Shown: positions 27,075 through 36,323, counted from the stretch's first letter. The stretch: DNA of 64,000 nt from Limnoglobus roseus (GCF_008254045.1 NZ_CP042425.1:3596001-3660000), one strand, 5' to 3'. Made by a program: numbers and translations. The notes: a model not told the origin generated them from the letters alone.

Positions 27075-29531
27075 GAACGGGGGCAGGGCTTCGGGCGGTG
27101 CGATCGGCCGCTTTTCTGAGCCGAACCAGCGGTCGAGGTCAAAGCTGGCGAGCAGGTCGGCGGAGCCGCGGCTGGCGTCGAGTAGCGGCGTGACGTGGTG
27201 CTTCCAGACGGTGGCGAGCTTGTCGCGGGTCAGGTCGGGGATCATGAACGGTGTGTGGCCGAGCTGCCATTCCTTGCCGCAGTCGCGGGCGATGCGGGCG
27301 TTCAGTTGTTCGAAGAACTTCAGTAGCCGTGGGCCGAACGTCGGGTCGGGGTCGGCCGGCGGGTGGGCCGCGAACCAGCGAGCGAGCAGGGCGGCGTCCG
27401 GCGGCATGTCCATGAAGGCGAACCGGCGGCGGAGCGGCTGGTCGAGCGTGTCGGCGGTCGGGTCGCCGGGGTTGGCTGTTGCCAGGATGAGCAGATTGCT
27501 CGGCAGGCGGAAGGTTCGCTTCGAGTACGGCAGCGTCACCGCCTCGCCGCGGTATTCGAGTAGGTAGAGCAACTCGCCGAAGACGCGAGGCAAGTTGGCC
27601 CGCGTCAGTTCGTCGATGAGCAGCACGAAGGTTTCGGCCGGGCGGCGGTTCGCCTCGGCGGCGCACCCGAGCAGCACGCCGTCACGGACGCTCCCCTCGG
27701 CATCGGTGGGGCGTTCGACGAACTCCTCGTAACTGTAGCCGGGGTGGAACTGCACGAACCGCACGGCGTCGGCCCGGTCGCGCGTCAGGAGGCGGGCGAG
27801 CGACTTCGCGACGTGAGTCTTGCCGGTGCCGGAGACGCCGCGGAGGATGAGTTGCTTCTTCGACTTGAGCAACCCGCGGACGCGGTCGAGCCAAACGTCC
27901 GACAGCAGCGTGCTGGTCTGGAAGGATTCGTCGTCGAAGACTGCTTTCGCCTCCGGTCGTCCGGCCCGGCGGTGGAGAACCGGCAGGGGGTTCTCGTCCA
28001 CCGCCGCGGCGAACAGCGGTAGCAGACGGTCGAACGTGAGCAAGATTTCGCCGACGAGATCGTCCCGGCGTAACAGGGCTGCGTCGGGCAGAAGGTGCTG
28101 GCTCGCGGAGAGCGTTTTCTTCGCGGCCCACGTTCGAAGGTCATCGGCCGACTTGATCGGGCCGTCGCCGAAGTTCAGGGCCGTCGCGGTCGTCGCGGCG
28201 AGGGCGTCGAACAGTAAGGGGCCGTGTTGTTGCACCGCGGTCCGCAGTCGCTTCCCGGCCTCGCGGGCGGTGCGGCCGAGGTGGAAGCCGAAGCTCAAGC
28301 CGGTCGCGTCGAGTCGCGCGAAGAGTTGCGCGTCTGCCCGCCGGGCCGGGCCGGCCTTCGGGTAGAACGTCAGCCACATCTCCGGCACGTAGGGCGTCGT
28401 CTGGCCGTAGTCGTTCTTGACGATGCTCGTCAGGGCCTTGCCCGTTCGTGGCTCGCACTCGATGGCCCAGCCGTACTCTTTTTCGAGAATCGGCCGCACA
28501 TATCGTTCGGTCAGTGCCTCGCAGAGTTCGACCATCGGCTCGCGGACAGCGAACTGGTAGCGGTCGCGGTGGGCGTCCATCCACTCGCGGCGGTTGTCGG
28601 CGGCGAGGTCGCGGAGGAAGTGGAAGCTGTCGCCGCAGAAGCCGTGGAAGGCCCGTGCGAGGTTCGGGCGTTCGCCGGGGGCCGCGAGGCGTTCGAGCAG
28701 GTCGCCGACTTCGAGCGAGTGAACTCGATAGCGGTCTCGCAACTGTGTGACCGCTTCCGCGAGTAGGGTGGTTTCGTCTGCCGAGTCGAGCCCTTCCGGG
28801 AAGGCGTCGTCGAGTTGTCGCAAGCCGGTCCACGCGGCGGGCGTCAGTGGCGGGGTCGTGCCGGCGTGGTCTTTCAACCGCTTCCGCAGGGGAACTGCCG
28901 TGCGAATTTCTCGCAGGGTGGATTCGATCCGGCGGGGTTTGTCGTCCGCGACCGACGGCGGTAACTCGCGGTCGGTCATGCCGGCGATACGGTGGAACAG
29001 GTCGTCCAGATCGGTGGCCGTCAGGTCGGGCGTGGATGCTAGCAGTCGCGCGTAGGCATCGCACAACTCAGCGAAGGCGGCGGGCGAACCGTTCGGCGTG
29101 CGGGTGGCAATCAGGCCGGCGCGGCGGGCGCCGGCTTCCACCGAGGGAATCCATCGCGGCAGCGTTCGCGGGGCCAGCGACTGCGCGACCGCCGACCAGA
29201 ACTCGCGGCCGAGGCCGGGGATGAAGTACGCCCCGTCCGGTTCCAGGCAGCGGTCCAGCCGTTGCGGCAGCGGGTCGGTCCCGCGCAGGACGTGGGCCAC
29301 GGCATACCGCAACAGCGACGCCGAACGTCGCAGGCTCTCTTCGTGCCACCCTTGTGGCACGGCCCGTCGGTAGAAGGCAATCAGGTGGTCGAGGAAGGTT
29401 TGCGGATCGTGTGTGTCCAGAATGTCGGCATCAAGGGATGGCACCGTCCGGTCCGAATGGCCTTCCGCCCGGAGCGCCGTCAGCAGCGGCTGCAAGGGCA
29501 GCGACGATCCTTCCGCGTGAACGACGGACAT
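27072..29531 (-). CDS. McrB-like AAA+ protein with an N-terminal DUF2461-like region
   Basis: An 819-residue protein with an unusual order of parts. Residues 1-290 are helical and unrecognised. Residues about 303-450 begin with FHFLRDLAADNRREWMDAHRDRY, the opening pattern of DUF2461, followed by a conserved-looking block (SIVKNDYGQTTPYVPEMWL, then QLFARLDATGLSFGFHLGR). Residues 555-770 are a McrB-type AAA+ domain: Walker A GVSGTGKT at 565-572, FHPGYSYEEFVE, Walker B VLLIDELTRAN at 636-646, ILATANPGD at 682-690 and RRRFAF at 701-706. McrB enzymes use GTP or ATP to drive the McrC nuclease; no McrC-like gene is visible here. Downstream lies a family A palindrome. It may be a stand-alone defence or chaperone-like ATPase; that is inference. 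Confidence 0.8.
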   Translation of the reverse strand: MSVVHAEGSSLPLQPLLTALRAEGHSDRTVPSLDADILDTHDPQTFLDHLIAFYRRAVPQGWHEESLRRSASLLRYAVAHVLRGTDPLPQRLDRCLEPDGAYFIPGLGREFWSAVAQSLAPRTLPRWIPSVEAGARRAGLIATRTPNGSPAAFAELCDAYARLLASTPDLTATDLDDLFHRIAGMTDRELPPSVADDKPRRIESTLREIRTAVPLRKRLKDHAGTTPPLTPAAWTGLRQLDDAFPEGLDSADETTLLAEAVTQLRDRYRVHSLEVGDLLERLAAPGERPNLARAFHGFCGDSFHFLRDLAADNRREWMDAHRDRYQFAVREPMVELCEALTERYVRPILEKEYGWAIECEPRTGKALTSIVKNDYGQTTPYVPEMWLTFYPKAGPARRADAQLFARLDATGLSFGFHLGRTAREAGKRLRTAVQQHGPLLFDALAATTATALNFGDGPIKSADDLRTWAAKKTLSASQHLLPDAALLRRDDLVGEILLTFDRLLPLFAAAVDENPLPVLHRRAGRPEAKAVFDDESFQTSTLLSDVWLDRVRGLLKSKKQLILRGVSGTGKTHVAKSLARLLTRDRADAVRFVQFHPGYSYEEFVERPTDAEGSVRDGVLLGCAAEANRRPAETFVLLIDELTRANLPRVFGELLYLLEYRGEAVTLPYSKRTFRLPSNLLILATANPGDPTADTLDQPLRRRFAFMDMPPDAALLARWFAAHPPADPDPTFGPRLLKFFEQLNARIARDCGKEWQLGHTPFMIPDLTRDKLATVWKHHVTPLLDASRGSADLLASFDLDRWFGSEKRPIAPPEALPPF

Positions 29532-29768
29532 GAGCCAGTCCAGCCAGCAGGAGCAACCAAATCAGCAACAGTAGGGATTGTAACGAAGATGTGGAGAAAA
29601 TGCTTTCGAGAAATGAAAGTGTCCCGCCGCAGACCGCTTCAGCGTCGCCCAGTCACCAAAGTAGCCTAACGGCGGGACAATTTGAAAATACCGCGCGATG
29701 TTGTGCTGGACAAGCAACAGTGTGGGATTTTCCGCCGAATTCACATTCGGCGCCAGAATCTCTGACAG

Positions 29769-30491
29769 TTACGATGCCAGGGCAAGATAAAGGCGGGCCA
29801 GGTGGTGCCAGCCACTCGATTCGGGCAGTTGCTCGGCGGCGGCATTCAGGTGGGCGTGGGCCTCCGATTTTTGACCGTTTGCCAGGGCCGCCATGCCGAG
29901 GTTGAAGGCGGACACGCGATTGTCAGACTGCTTCCAGATCGCAACCGCCGCGGTCCGTTGGCCTTGCTGCCACAACAGGGCGGCTCGCTCGTTCTCAACG
30001 ACGGTCTTCGCGGTTTCGTCGGCCAGCGTTTCGGCTTGAGCGAGCAGGCGTTCGGCCTCGGCGTAGTTCCCGCCGACGCGAGCGGAAGCGGCCTGTAGGA
30101 GAGCGTTCGCGAGGGGCGACTTCGCCGAAGTTGCGGTCCAGCCACGACTTTCGGTGGTCGTGCTCAACTTCTTCGCGGGCGAAATCAGGCTGTTGATGTC
30201 GCGAACTTGTTGCGGGAAGTGGCCGATGGCGAGGGGCAGGAACTCGGCGGACGCTTGCCGCGAGTGGGCCGCCCATTCGCCGGGCAGCGTCGCGGGCAAG
30301 TCCTTCACGCCGAGGAACTTCGCCGCGGCCGTCGCTTCCGTCCACGTCGTGCGGGCGTCGGCCGTGAAGCCGGCCATCACTTCGTGCGGTTCAACGCTCG
30401 TATCCGTTTCCAACGCGGCGGGGCGGGCCAAGAACCGACTCGTCAAGTCCGCGAGGGAAGGCTGAGCAAACTTGGCAAATGACGAAGTCAT
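29769..30491 (-). CDS. Hypothetical protein with C-terminal TPR-like repeats
   Basis: A 240-residue protein started at ATG 30491 (MTSSFAKFAQ), which has a modest GGGA ribosome-binding site; 33 further codons are open upstream. The last 110 residues show helical repeats of TPR character (ARVGGNYAEAERLLAQAE, ERAALLWQQGQRTAAVAIW, LGMAALANGQKSEAHAHL), so it is likely a protein-binding scaffold. No signal peptide or membrane helix is visible. It is divergent from the polytopic membrane protein gene, with 153 bases between the starts. Confidence 0.7.
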   Translation of the reverse strand: MTSSFAKFAQPSLADLTSRFLARPAALETDTSVEPHEVMAGFTADARTTWTEATAAAKFLGVKDLPATLPGEWAAHSRQASAEFLPLAIGHFPQQVRDINSLISPAKKLSTTTESRGWTATSAKSPLANALLQAASARVGGNYAEAERLLAQAETLADETAKTVVENERAALLWQQGQRTAAVAIWKQSDNRVSAFNLGMAALANGQKSEAHAHLNAAAEQLPESSGWHHLARLYLALAS

Positions 30492-30644
30492 GGTAAAGTC
30501 CCGTGGCCGTGTGGCGTATTCTCGCAAGGGGAACGCCGATCCGCCAGCCGCTTGCGCGGAATATTGCGTCACCGTTCCGCTCTTGCCCATTTCGGCTCTG
30601 GCACGTTACCATCCGTGGCCGACGACTCGCACGGATGCGGCCGA

Positions 30645-32558
30645 ATGGACGAACAACCCAACCCCGGATTTCGAACGCAGCCGAGCTGGCTGCTGGTGGT
30701 CGTTGCGCTCGTCGTCGGGCAACTCGGGCTGACGGACCAACTCTTTGGCGGTCGGGAGGGCGTACGGGACTCGCGGCCCATCGTGGCGGGCCGGCATCCG
30801 TTGCACTTCTACCACGGCCTCCTCGGGGCGGAGACGTTCCGCCAGCGGACGGCGACGGCTTGCTTCGACCCGAACTTCCAGGCCGGCTACCCCAAGACGC
30901 CGGTCTTCGACGGTGGGTGCCGCCCGGCCGAGTTGGTCCTCTACTTTGGCGGCGAACACGCGGGGCCGGAAACCTACAAGTTCGGCCTCTTCCTCGCCAG
31001 CCTCGCCGTCCCCCTCGTTTACGTTCTCGCCGCCCGCGGGTTGGGGATTTCGGCCCCCGCGGCGTGCCTGGCCGGGGCGCTCGGGTGCGGCGTCTGGTGG
31101 TCGCCGGCCGTGCGGGGCATCCTCGACTCCGGCCACCTCGACTTCCTCCTCGCCGGCCACGCCGCCCTCGTGTACGTCTGCTGGCTGTCGCGCTACCACT
31201 GGGAGCCGAGCGTTACCGCGTGGGTGATTCTGGCGATGGCCTCCGTGGCCGGATGGTACGGGCACCCGGTCGTGATCCTCGGCCTCGCGCCGATCCTCGG
31301 CATTTACTACCTCGCCGTCGCCCCGCGGCACGGCCTCGCGTGGCACCTGGGCTTGTACGGCGTCACGCTGTTCGGCCTCGCGCTCAACCTGTGGTGGCTG
31401 TTCGACTGGGGCAAGTTCTGGTGGTTGCGGCAGCCATCGGTAGACGACGTGGCTCCGCTGCCGACGTGGGACGTGATCGTCGACACGCTGCCGGGGCACG
31501 CCCGGCTCTTTGGCCCGGCCCCGTTCGGCTGGCCGTTGGTCGTGGCGGGGTTGTTCGGGTGCATGGTTCTGGCCCGCGAGAAGCATCGGAGTGCCCCGGT
31601 CGTGTTGCTGCTGACCGCCGGCCTCGGGTTCCTGGTCGCCCGTCTCGGGAACGTCTGGCCGCCGATGGCGAACGGTGAAGCCGATCGGGCGGCGTCGCTC
31701 GTGGTCGGGCTGGCGACGCTGCCGGCGGCGGCATGGCTGGCCCTGTGGGCGAAGCGGGCCGGTTTGACACGGGTGGTTGTGGTTGCCGCGACCGGCGTCG
31801 TGCTGGCGACTGGATGGGGCGGGCACTGGACCGAACCACTCCGCTATCAACTCGGCATCCAGGCTGAGCCGATCGCACTCGGACTGTCAGCCGATCAGGC
31901 GACGCTCGTTCAGGACTTGCAGCAGCGCACGACCGCGGAAGCCCGCATTCTCTTCGAAGAAACGCCGACGGGGCAACCGGGGTGGAACTGGACGGCCCTC
32001 TTGCCGTGGCTGACGAACCGGGCGTACATCGGCGGCCTCGACCCGGACGCGAAGTTCGAACACGCTTTCTGCCGGCTGCGGGGCGACACGCTCAACGGCC
32101 GGCGGTTGACCGACTGGACCGACGTGGAACTGGAAGAGTTCTGCCGCCGGTACAACATCGGCTGGGTGGTCACACGGTCGGCCTCTGCCCGCGACCGCTG
32201 GCGGCGGGTGAGCTTCGCGAAGGAGATTCAACAATACCGCGACGGCGGCGACGTGCGGCTGTTCGAACTCAAGCGCACGAAGTCGTTCATCCTGACCGGG
32301 CAGGCCACGCTCTCGCAGGCCGACCGCCGCAAGATCGTGCTGACCGACGTGGTCCCGGTGGACGCCCCGCACCCGGACGGCGGCCCCATCCCGGCGAAGG
32401 TGATCGTGCTGAGCCTGCACTATCAAGCCGGCCTCCGAGCCGGCCCCGGCGTGCTGTTGGTCGAGCGCGACCCGGACCCGTCCGACCCGATCCCGATGGT
32501 CCGCCTGCGGCTGATCGGCCCGCAATCGCGGATCGTGCTATCGTGGGAAAACCCCTAA
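30645..32558 (+). CDS. Polytopic membrane protein, possibly GT-C-type glycosyltransferase
   Basis: A 637-residue protein started at ATG 30645 (MDEQPNPGF), just before the first hydrophobic helix. About ten hydrophobic segments fill residues 15-400; the remaining 240 residues are soluble, probably outside the membrane, and end in a beta-rich domain (VIVLSLHYQAG, PMVRLRLIGPQ). A large first outer loop followed by many helices and a C-terminal soluble domain is the layout of GT-C glycosyltransferases that use lipid-linked sugars, but I see no decisive motif. The gene ends next to a heptamer repeat. Confidence 0.65.
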   Translation: MDEQPNPGFRTQPSWLLVVVALVVGQLGLTDQLFGGREGVRDSRPIVAGRHPLHFYHGLLGAETFRQRTATACFDPNFQAGYPKTPVFDGGCRPAELVLYFGGEHAGPETYKFGLFLASLAVPLVYVLAARGLGISAPAACLAGALGCGVWWSPAVRGILDSGHLDFLLAGHAALVYVCWLSRYHWEPSVTAWVILAMASVAGWYGHPVVILGLAPILGIYYLAVAPRHGLAWHLGLYGVTLFGLALNLWWLFDWGKFWWLRQPSVDDVAPLPTWDVIVDTLPGHARLFGPAPFGWPLVVAGLFGCMVLAREKHRSAPVVLLLTAGLGFLVARLGNVWPPMANGEADRAASLVVGLATLPAAAWLALWAKRAGLTRVVVVAATGVVLATGWGGHWTEPLRYQLGIQAEPIALGLSADQATLVQDLQQRTTAEARILFEETPTGQPGWNWTALLPWLTNRAYIGGLDPDAKFEHAFCRLRGDTLNGRRLTDWTDVELEEFCRRYNIGWVVTRSASARDRWRRVSFAKEIQQYRDGGDVRLFELKRTKSFILTGQATLSQADRRKIVLTDVVPVDAPHPDGGPIPAKVIVLSLHYQAGLRAGPGVLLVERDPDPSDPIPMVRLRLIGPQSRIVLSWENP

Positions 32559-32563
32559 GGAGT

Positions 32564-32605
32564 GCGGAATGCGGAATGCGGAATGCGGAATGCGGAATGC
32601 GGAGT
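32564..32605. repeat. Tandem heptamer GCGGAAT
   Basis: Five perfect copies of GCGGAAT run from 32564 to 32598, followed by one GCGGAGT. They lie directly after the membrane protein gene. The unit is close to the GGAATTC heptamers in kinase 1. Confidence 0.95.
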
Positions 32606-32694
32606 GAAAACCGAAACCCGACCGCACCGACCGTTTAGCCGCGAACCGGAGGCTTTGCGGAGGGGAGCGCGACGACCGCCGTCGAGGGCCGACG

Positions 32695-33336
32695 ATGACG
32701 GAAGTGGAATGGCTGACGGCGATTGATCCAATCCCGATGCTGGAATTTCTTAAAGGGAAGACGAGTGATCGGAAGTTACGGTTGCTTGGGATCGCCCTCG
32801 CCCGCGCATCCTGGAGCCGGTTGGAAGACGAACGGAGCCGTCGAGCGATAGAGGCGGCTGAGCGTTTTGCCGACGGGATGATAGACGCCACTGCAATGGA
32901 GCCTGTCGTAGACGGTGCCTGGGACGTGCGAGACGAGTTGTGGGACGCCGGTCCCGAAAGCCATGACGACCGGCTGTGGTTAGCGGAGGCGGCAGCCCTC
33001 ACCGCCTCCATTTATGAATGGAGCATCACGTTTGATCGGCCAGGCAGCCAGGCTGCTGACTACCCTTTCTGGCCGATCTCGCCGACCCACTGCGAACTGA
33101 TACGCGACATCTTCGGCAACCCCTTCCGCCCCATCGCCGTCGATCCTTCTTGGCTCTCCTCAGCCGCCATCGCTCATGGCATCTATGACGACAAAGCCTT
33201 CGACCGCTTGGCGATCCTGGCCGATGCCCTGCAAGACGCCGGGTGCGAGAACGCCGACATCCTGAGCCACTGCCGCAGCGACGGACCGCACGTCCGCGGG
33301 TGCTGGGTCGTCGATCTCGTACTGGGAAAAGAATAA
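32695..33336 (+). CDS. Gemmata-type 213-residue paralog family protein
   Basis: A 213-residue soluble protein. The opening MTEVEWLTAIDPIPMLEFL with GKTSDRKLRLLGIALAR, the middle ERFADGM and the end SPTHCELIRDIFGNPFRPIA, DALQDAGCENADILSHCR and GCWVVDLVLGKE match my memory of a large family of uncharacterised paralogs found in Gemmata and relatives. No catalytic motif is apparent; the Cys, His and Trp residues near the end are conserved within the family as I recall it. The TAA stop is formed in part by the first two bases of the family A palindrome that follows, so the gene end and repeat abut. Confidence 0.75.
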   Translation: MTEVEWLTAIDPIPMLEFLKGKTSDRKLRLLGIALARASWSRLEDERSRRAIEAAERFADGMIDATAMEPVVDGAWDVRDELWDAGPESHDDRLWLAEAAALTASIYEWSITFDRPGSQAADYPFWPISPTHCELIRDIFGNPFRPIAVDPSWLSSAAIAHGIYDDKAFDRLAILADALQDAGCENADILSHCRSDGPHVRGCWVVDLVLGKE

Positions 33337-33412
33337 GGCGAGCGGCCCGGCGTGAGCGGGCCGTGTCTGAGTGTGCCCAGACACGGCCCGCTCACGCCGG
33401 GCCGCTCGCCTT
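33335..33412. repeat. Palindromic repeat, family A, copy 3
   Basis: Perfect arms of 34 bases (33335-33368 and 33379-33412) with a 10-base loop; the sequence is nearly identical to the copy at 16943-17023. It lies between the 213-residue gene and rplC. Confidence 0.97.
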
Positions 33413-33554
33413 TGATCGGGCAACCCGCGATCGCGAGCGTTGTCGTTCGCACGCGGTTCCCTATCATTTAAGATTCAACGCCGTCCGGCACACAACGCGA
33501 CTGGTGCGTCATCGCTCGTGATGGAACGCAGGTCGGTCGGACGCACACCATTCG

Positions 33555-33564
33555 AAGGAGGGGG
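33555..33564 (+). promoter_or_regulatory. Strong Shine-Dalgarno site of rplC
   Basis: AAGGAGGGGG lies 5 bases before the ATG at 33570 and is much stronger than for most genes of the window, which fits a highly expressed ribosomal protein. It fixes the start of rplC. Confidence 0.9.
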
Positions 33565-33569
33565 CACAC

Positions 33570-34277
33570 ATGGCCCTCGGACTGATCGGCCTCAAGGTCG
33601 GCATGACGCAAGTTTTCACGGACAAGGGCGACGCCGAACCCGTGACGGTTCTCGAACTCGGCCCGTGCCGCGTGCTGCAAATCAAGGACAAAGACCCGAA
33701 GAAGGACGGCTACTCGGCCGTGCAGATCGGCTTCAAGGACAAGCCGCGGAAGAACGCCCGGCGGTCGGAGCAAGGCCACGTGGCCGCCGGCCTGAAGTCG
33801 AAGCGGAAGGAAGGCCGTCAGAAGGCCGGCGTGCAACTGCCGCCGAAGGCCGACTGCGAACCGCAACGGTACGTCCGCGAGTTCCGCGTGGACACCACCG
33901 ATAAGAAGGTCGGCGACGTGGTGAACGTCGGCGAAGTCTTCAAGGGCGTGGTTTCCGTGGACGTGATCGGCACCTCGAAGGGCCGCGGCTACCAGGGGGT
34001 TATGAAGCGGCACAACTTCGACGGTCTGCCCGCCGCCCACGGTGCCAAGAAGGTTCACCGGCAAGCCGGTTCGACCTCGTCGCTGGCCAGTAACCGGGGT
34101 TCGGGTCGCCCGAAGAAGGGTCTGAAGCGGGCCGGTCAGTACGGCAACACCCGCGTGACGGTCCGCAACCTGAAGGTCATCAAGATCGACGAAGCGAACA
34201 ACCTGCTCCTCGTCCGCGGCTCGATCCCCGGCCACAACGGGGCCGTCGTTCTCGTTCGGCCGACGAACAAGAAGTAA
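33570..34277 (+). CDS. rplC: 50S ribosomal protein L3
   Basis: A 235-residue ribosomal protein L3, which helps start assembly of the 50S subunit near the peptidyl-transferase centre. MALGLIGLKVGMTQVFTDKG at the start, VGEVFKGVVSVDVIGTSKGRGYQGVMKRH, and the C-terminal GLKRAGQYGNTRVTVRNLKV are characteristic. The strong ribosome-binding site supports this start. In most bacteria rplC sits in the S10 operon with rpsJ and rplD; here it stands alone, with a palindrome upstream and a terminator hairpin then htpG downstream. Confidence 0.98.
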   Translation: MALGLIGLKVGMTQVFTDKGDAEPVTVLELGPCRVLQIKDKDPKKDGYSAVQIGFKDKPRKNARRSEQGHVAAGLKSKRKEGRQKAGVQLPPKADCEPQRYVREFRVDTTDKKVGDVVNVGEVFKGVVSVDVIGTSKGRGYQGVMKRHNFDGLPAAHGAKKVHRQAGSTSSLASNRGSGRPKKGLKRAGQYGNTRVTVRNLKVIKIDEANNLLLVRGSIPGHNGAVVLVRPTNKK

Positions 34278-34307
34278 CCACCGCGATTCGGCCGTGTGCC
34301 GGAATGG

Positions 34308-34355
34308 CCCTGGCGGGGCGAGACAGCGAAATCTGTCTCGCCCCGCCAGGGTTTT
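34308..34355 (+). terminator. Rho-independent terminator of rplC
   Basis: A perfect 19-bp stem (34308-34326 with 34333-34351, loop of six) is followed by TTTTC. It begins 31 bases after the rplC stop. Confidence 0.9.
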
Positions 34356-34451
34356 CGCGTTGGGTGGACGGCACGCGGGGCGTGCCTACTACTAACCTGT
34401 GCCCGGTCAACGGTGATCGGGCGGCAAACTTCCCCTTGAGACGAACACCCG

Positions 34452-36323
34452 ATGTCCGCCGAAACACTGGAATTCAAGGCCGAACTGAAGCAACTGCTCC
34501 ACCTCATCACGCACTCGCTCTACTCCGACCGCGAGATCTTCCTGCGGGAACTCGTGAGCAACGCCAGCGACGCCATCGCGAAGGTTCAGTACGACTCGGT
34601 CAACAAGGAAGACCAACTCGAAGGCAACCGCGACTGGAAGATCAAGATCACGCCGAACGCCGAGGCGAAGACGCTGACGATCTCTGATAACGGCATCGGC
34701 ATGTCCCGCGACGAGGCGATCGACCACCTCGGCACCATCGCCAAGTCCGGCACGAAGGCGTTCCTCAAGGCGATTCAGCAGAAGCAACAGGGCGACACGC
34801 CCGGCCTCATCGGGCAGTTCGGTGTCGGCTTCTACAGCGCGTACATGGTCGCCGACACGGTGACGGTCCACACCCGCCCCACCGGCGGCTCGCAACTCGG
34901 CGTGAAATGGGCGTCCGACGGGCAGGGGCAGTTCACGGTCGAGGACGCGCCGAAGGAAACCCGCGGCACCGACGTGATCTTGCACCTGAAGGAAGACGCC
35001 CAGGAGTTCCTCGACCCGTACCGGCTGAAGGGACTGATCCGCAAGTTCTCGGACTTCGTCGAACACCCGATCGTGATGGACGAGACGGAGGAGAAAGACG
35101 GCACCAAGACCACGACCGAGGTGACGGTCAACAACCGCCGGGCGGTCTGGCTGCGGTCGAAGAACGAGGTGAAGCCGGAAGAGTACGAGGAGTTCTACAA
35201 GCAGATTTCGCATGACCACGAGCCGCCGGCGAAGGTTCTGCACTTCGCCGTGGAGGGGAAGACGGAGTTCAAGGCGCTCGCGTTCATCCCGGCCCACCGC
35301 CCGTTCAACATGGACTGGGAGGAGCAGAAGGGCGGCTTGCGGTTGTACGCCCAGCGGGTGCTCATCATGGACCGCTGCGAGGACGTGCTGCCGTCGTATT
35401 TGCGGTTCGTCACCGGCGTCGTGGACGCCGCCGACCTGCCGCTGAACGTGTCGCGCGAACTCTTGCAGCAGAACCCCTTGCTGGAGACGATCAAGAAGAA
35501 CGTGACTAAGCAGGTGCTCTCCGGCCTGGAAGCGTTGAAGAACACGGAGTACGAGAAGTACGTCGCCTTCTACCAGGGCCTCGGCCCGGTGCTGAAGGAG
35601 GGGCTGGCCCGCGATTGGACGAATAAGGACAAGGTCGCCGACCTGCTGTTGTTCGAGTCGATGAACACGGAGGCGGGCAAGTACACGACGCTGGCCGATT
35701 ACGTCGAGAAGATGCCGGAGGGGCAGCCGCAAATCTTCTTCCTCACTGGCGAGACGACGGCCCAACTGCGGAACTCGCCGTACCTGGAATCGTTCCGGGC
35801 GAAGGGCTACGACGTGCTGCTCTTGACCGACCCGGTCGATGAGTTCGCAATCCCGCAGTACGGCGCGTACAAGGGGAAGTCGCTGCAAGCGGCCGACCGT
35901 GGCGACGTAAAGGAGACCGGCGGCGACATCCCGCAGGAGACGACGGACCAGTTCGCGAACCTGCTGAACGCGGTCAAGATGAAGCTGTCGGACGTGGCCG
36001 ACGTGAAACTGACGACGCGACTGACTGACAGTGCCGCCTGCTTGGTAGCGTCGGCCGGCGGCATGAACGCGAACATGGAACGCCTGATGCGGAAGTTCGG
36101 CCAGGCGGTCGAGGAGAACAAGCGGGTGCTGGAACTGAACCCGGCCAACCCGGCCGTGACCGCGTTGCGGGACCTGCACGCCGCCAACCCCGACGACCCG
36201 CGCGTCGAGAGCTTCGCGCGATTGCTGTTGGATCAAGCGGTGATCGCCGAGGGGTCGAAGGTAACGGACCCGGTCGGCTTCGCGAAGCGAATTAACGAAC
36301 TGATGACCGCGAGCCTGAAGTAA
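34452..36323 (+). CDS. htpG: Chaperone protein HtpG (Hsp90)
   Basis: A 623-residue bacterial Hsp90. The N-terminal ATPase domain shows FKAELKQLLHLITHSLYSDREIFLRELVSNASDA, DNGIGMSRDE and GQFGVGFYSAYMV, the GHKL ATP-lid motifs; the middle domain has ERWARLRVILMD-like sequence as GLRLYAQRVLIMD and PLNVSRELLQQNPLLE with the conserved Arg; and the C-terminal dimerisation part is complete. The length fits HtpG. It helps fold client proteins under heat or oxidative stress. The gene stands alone between the rplC terminator and a palindromic element. Confidence 0.98.
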   Translation: MSAETLEFKAELKQLLHLITHSLYSDREIFLRELVSNASDAIAKVQYDSVNKEDQLEGNRDWKIKITPNAEAKTLTISDNGIGMSRDEAIDHLGTIAKSGTKAFLKAIQQKQQGDTPGLIGQFGVGFYSAYMVADTVTVHTRPTGGSQLGVKWASDGQGQFTVEDAPKETRGTDVILHLKEDAQEFLDPYRLKGLIRKFSDFVEHPIVMDETEEKDGTKTTTEVTVNNRRAVWLRSKNEVKPEEYEEFYKQISHDHEPPAKVLHFAVEGKTEFKALAFIPAHRPFNMDWEEQKGGLRLYAQRVLIMDRCEDVLPSYLRFVTGVVDAADLPLNVSRELLQQNPLLETIKKNVTKQVLSGLEALKNTEYEKYVAFYQGLGPVLKEGLARDWTNKDKVADLLLFESMNTEAGKYTTLADYVEKMPEGQPQIFFLTGETTAQLRNSPYLESFRAKGYDVLLLTDPVDEFAIPQYGAYKGKSLQAADRGDVKETGGDIPQETTDQFANLLNAVKMKLSDVADVKLTTRLTDSAACLVASAGGMNANMERLMRKFGQAVEENKRVLELNPANPAVTALRDLHAANPDDPRVESFARLLLDQAVIAEGSKVTDPVGFAKRINELMTASLK

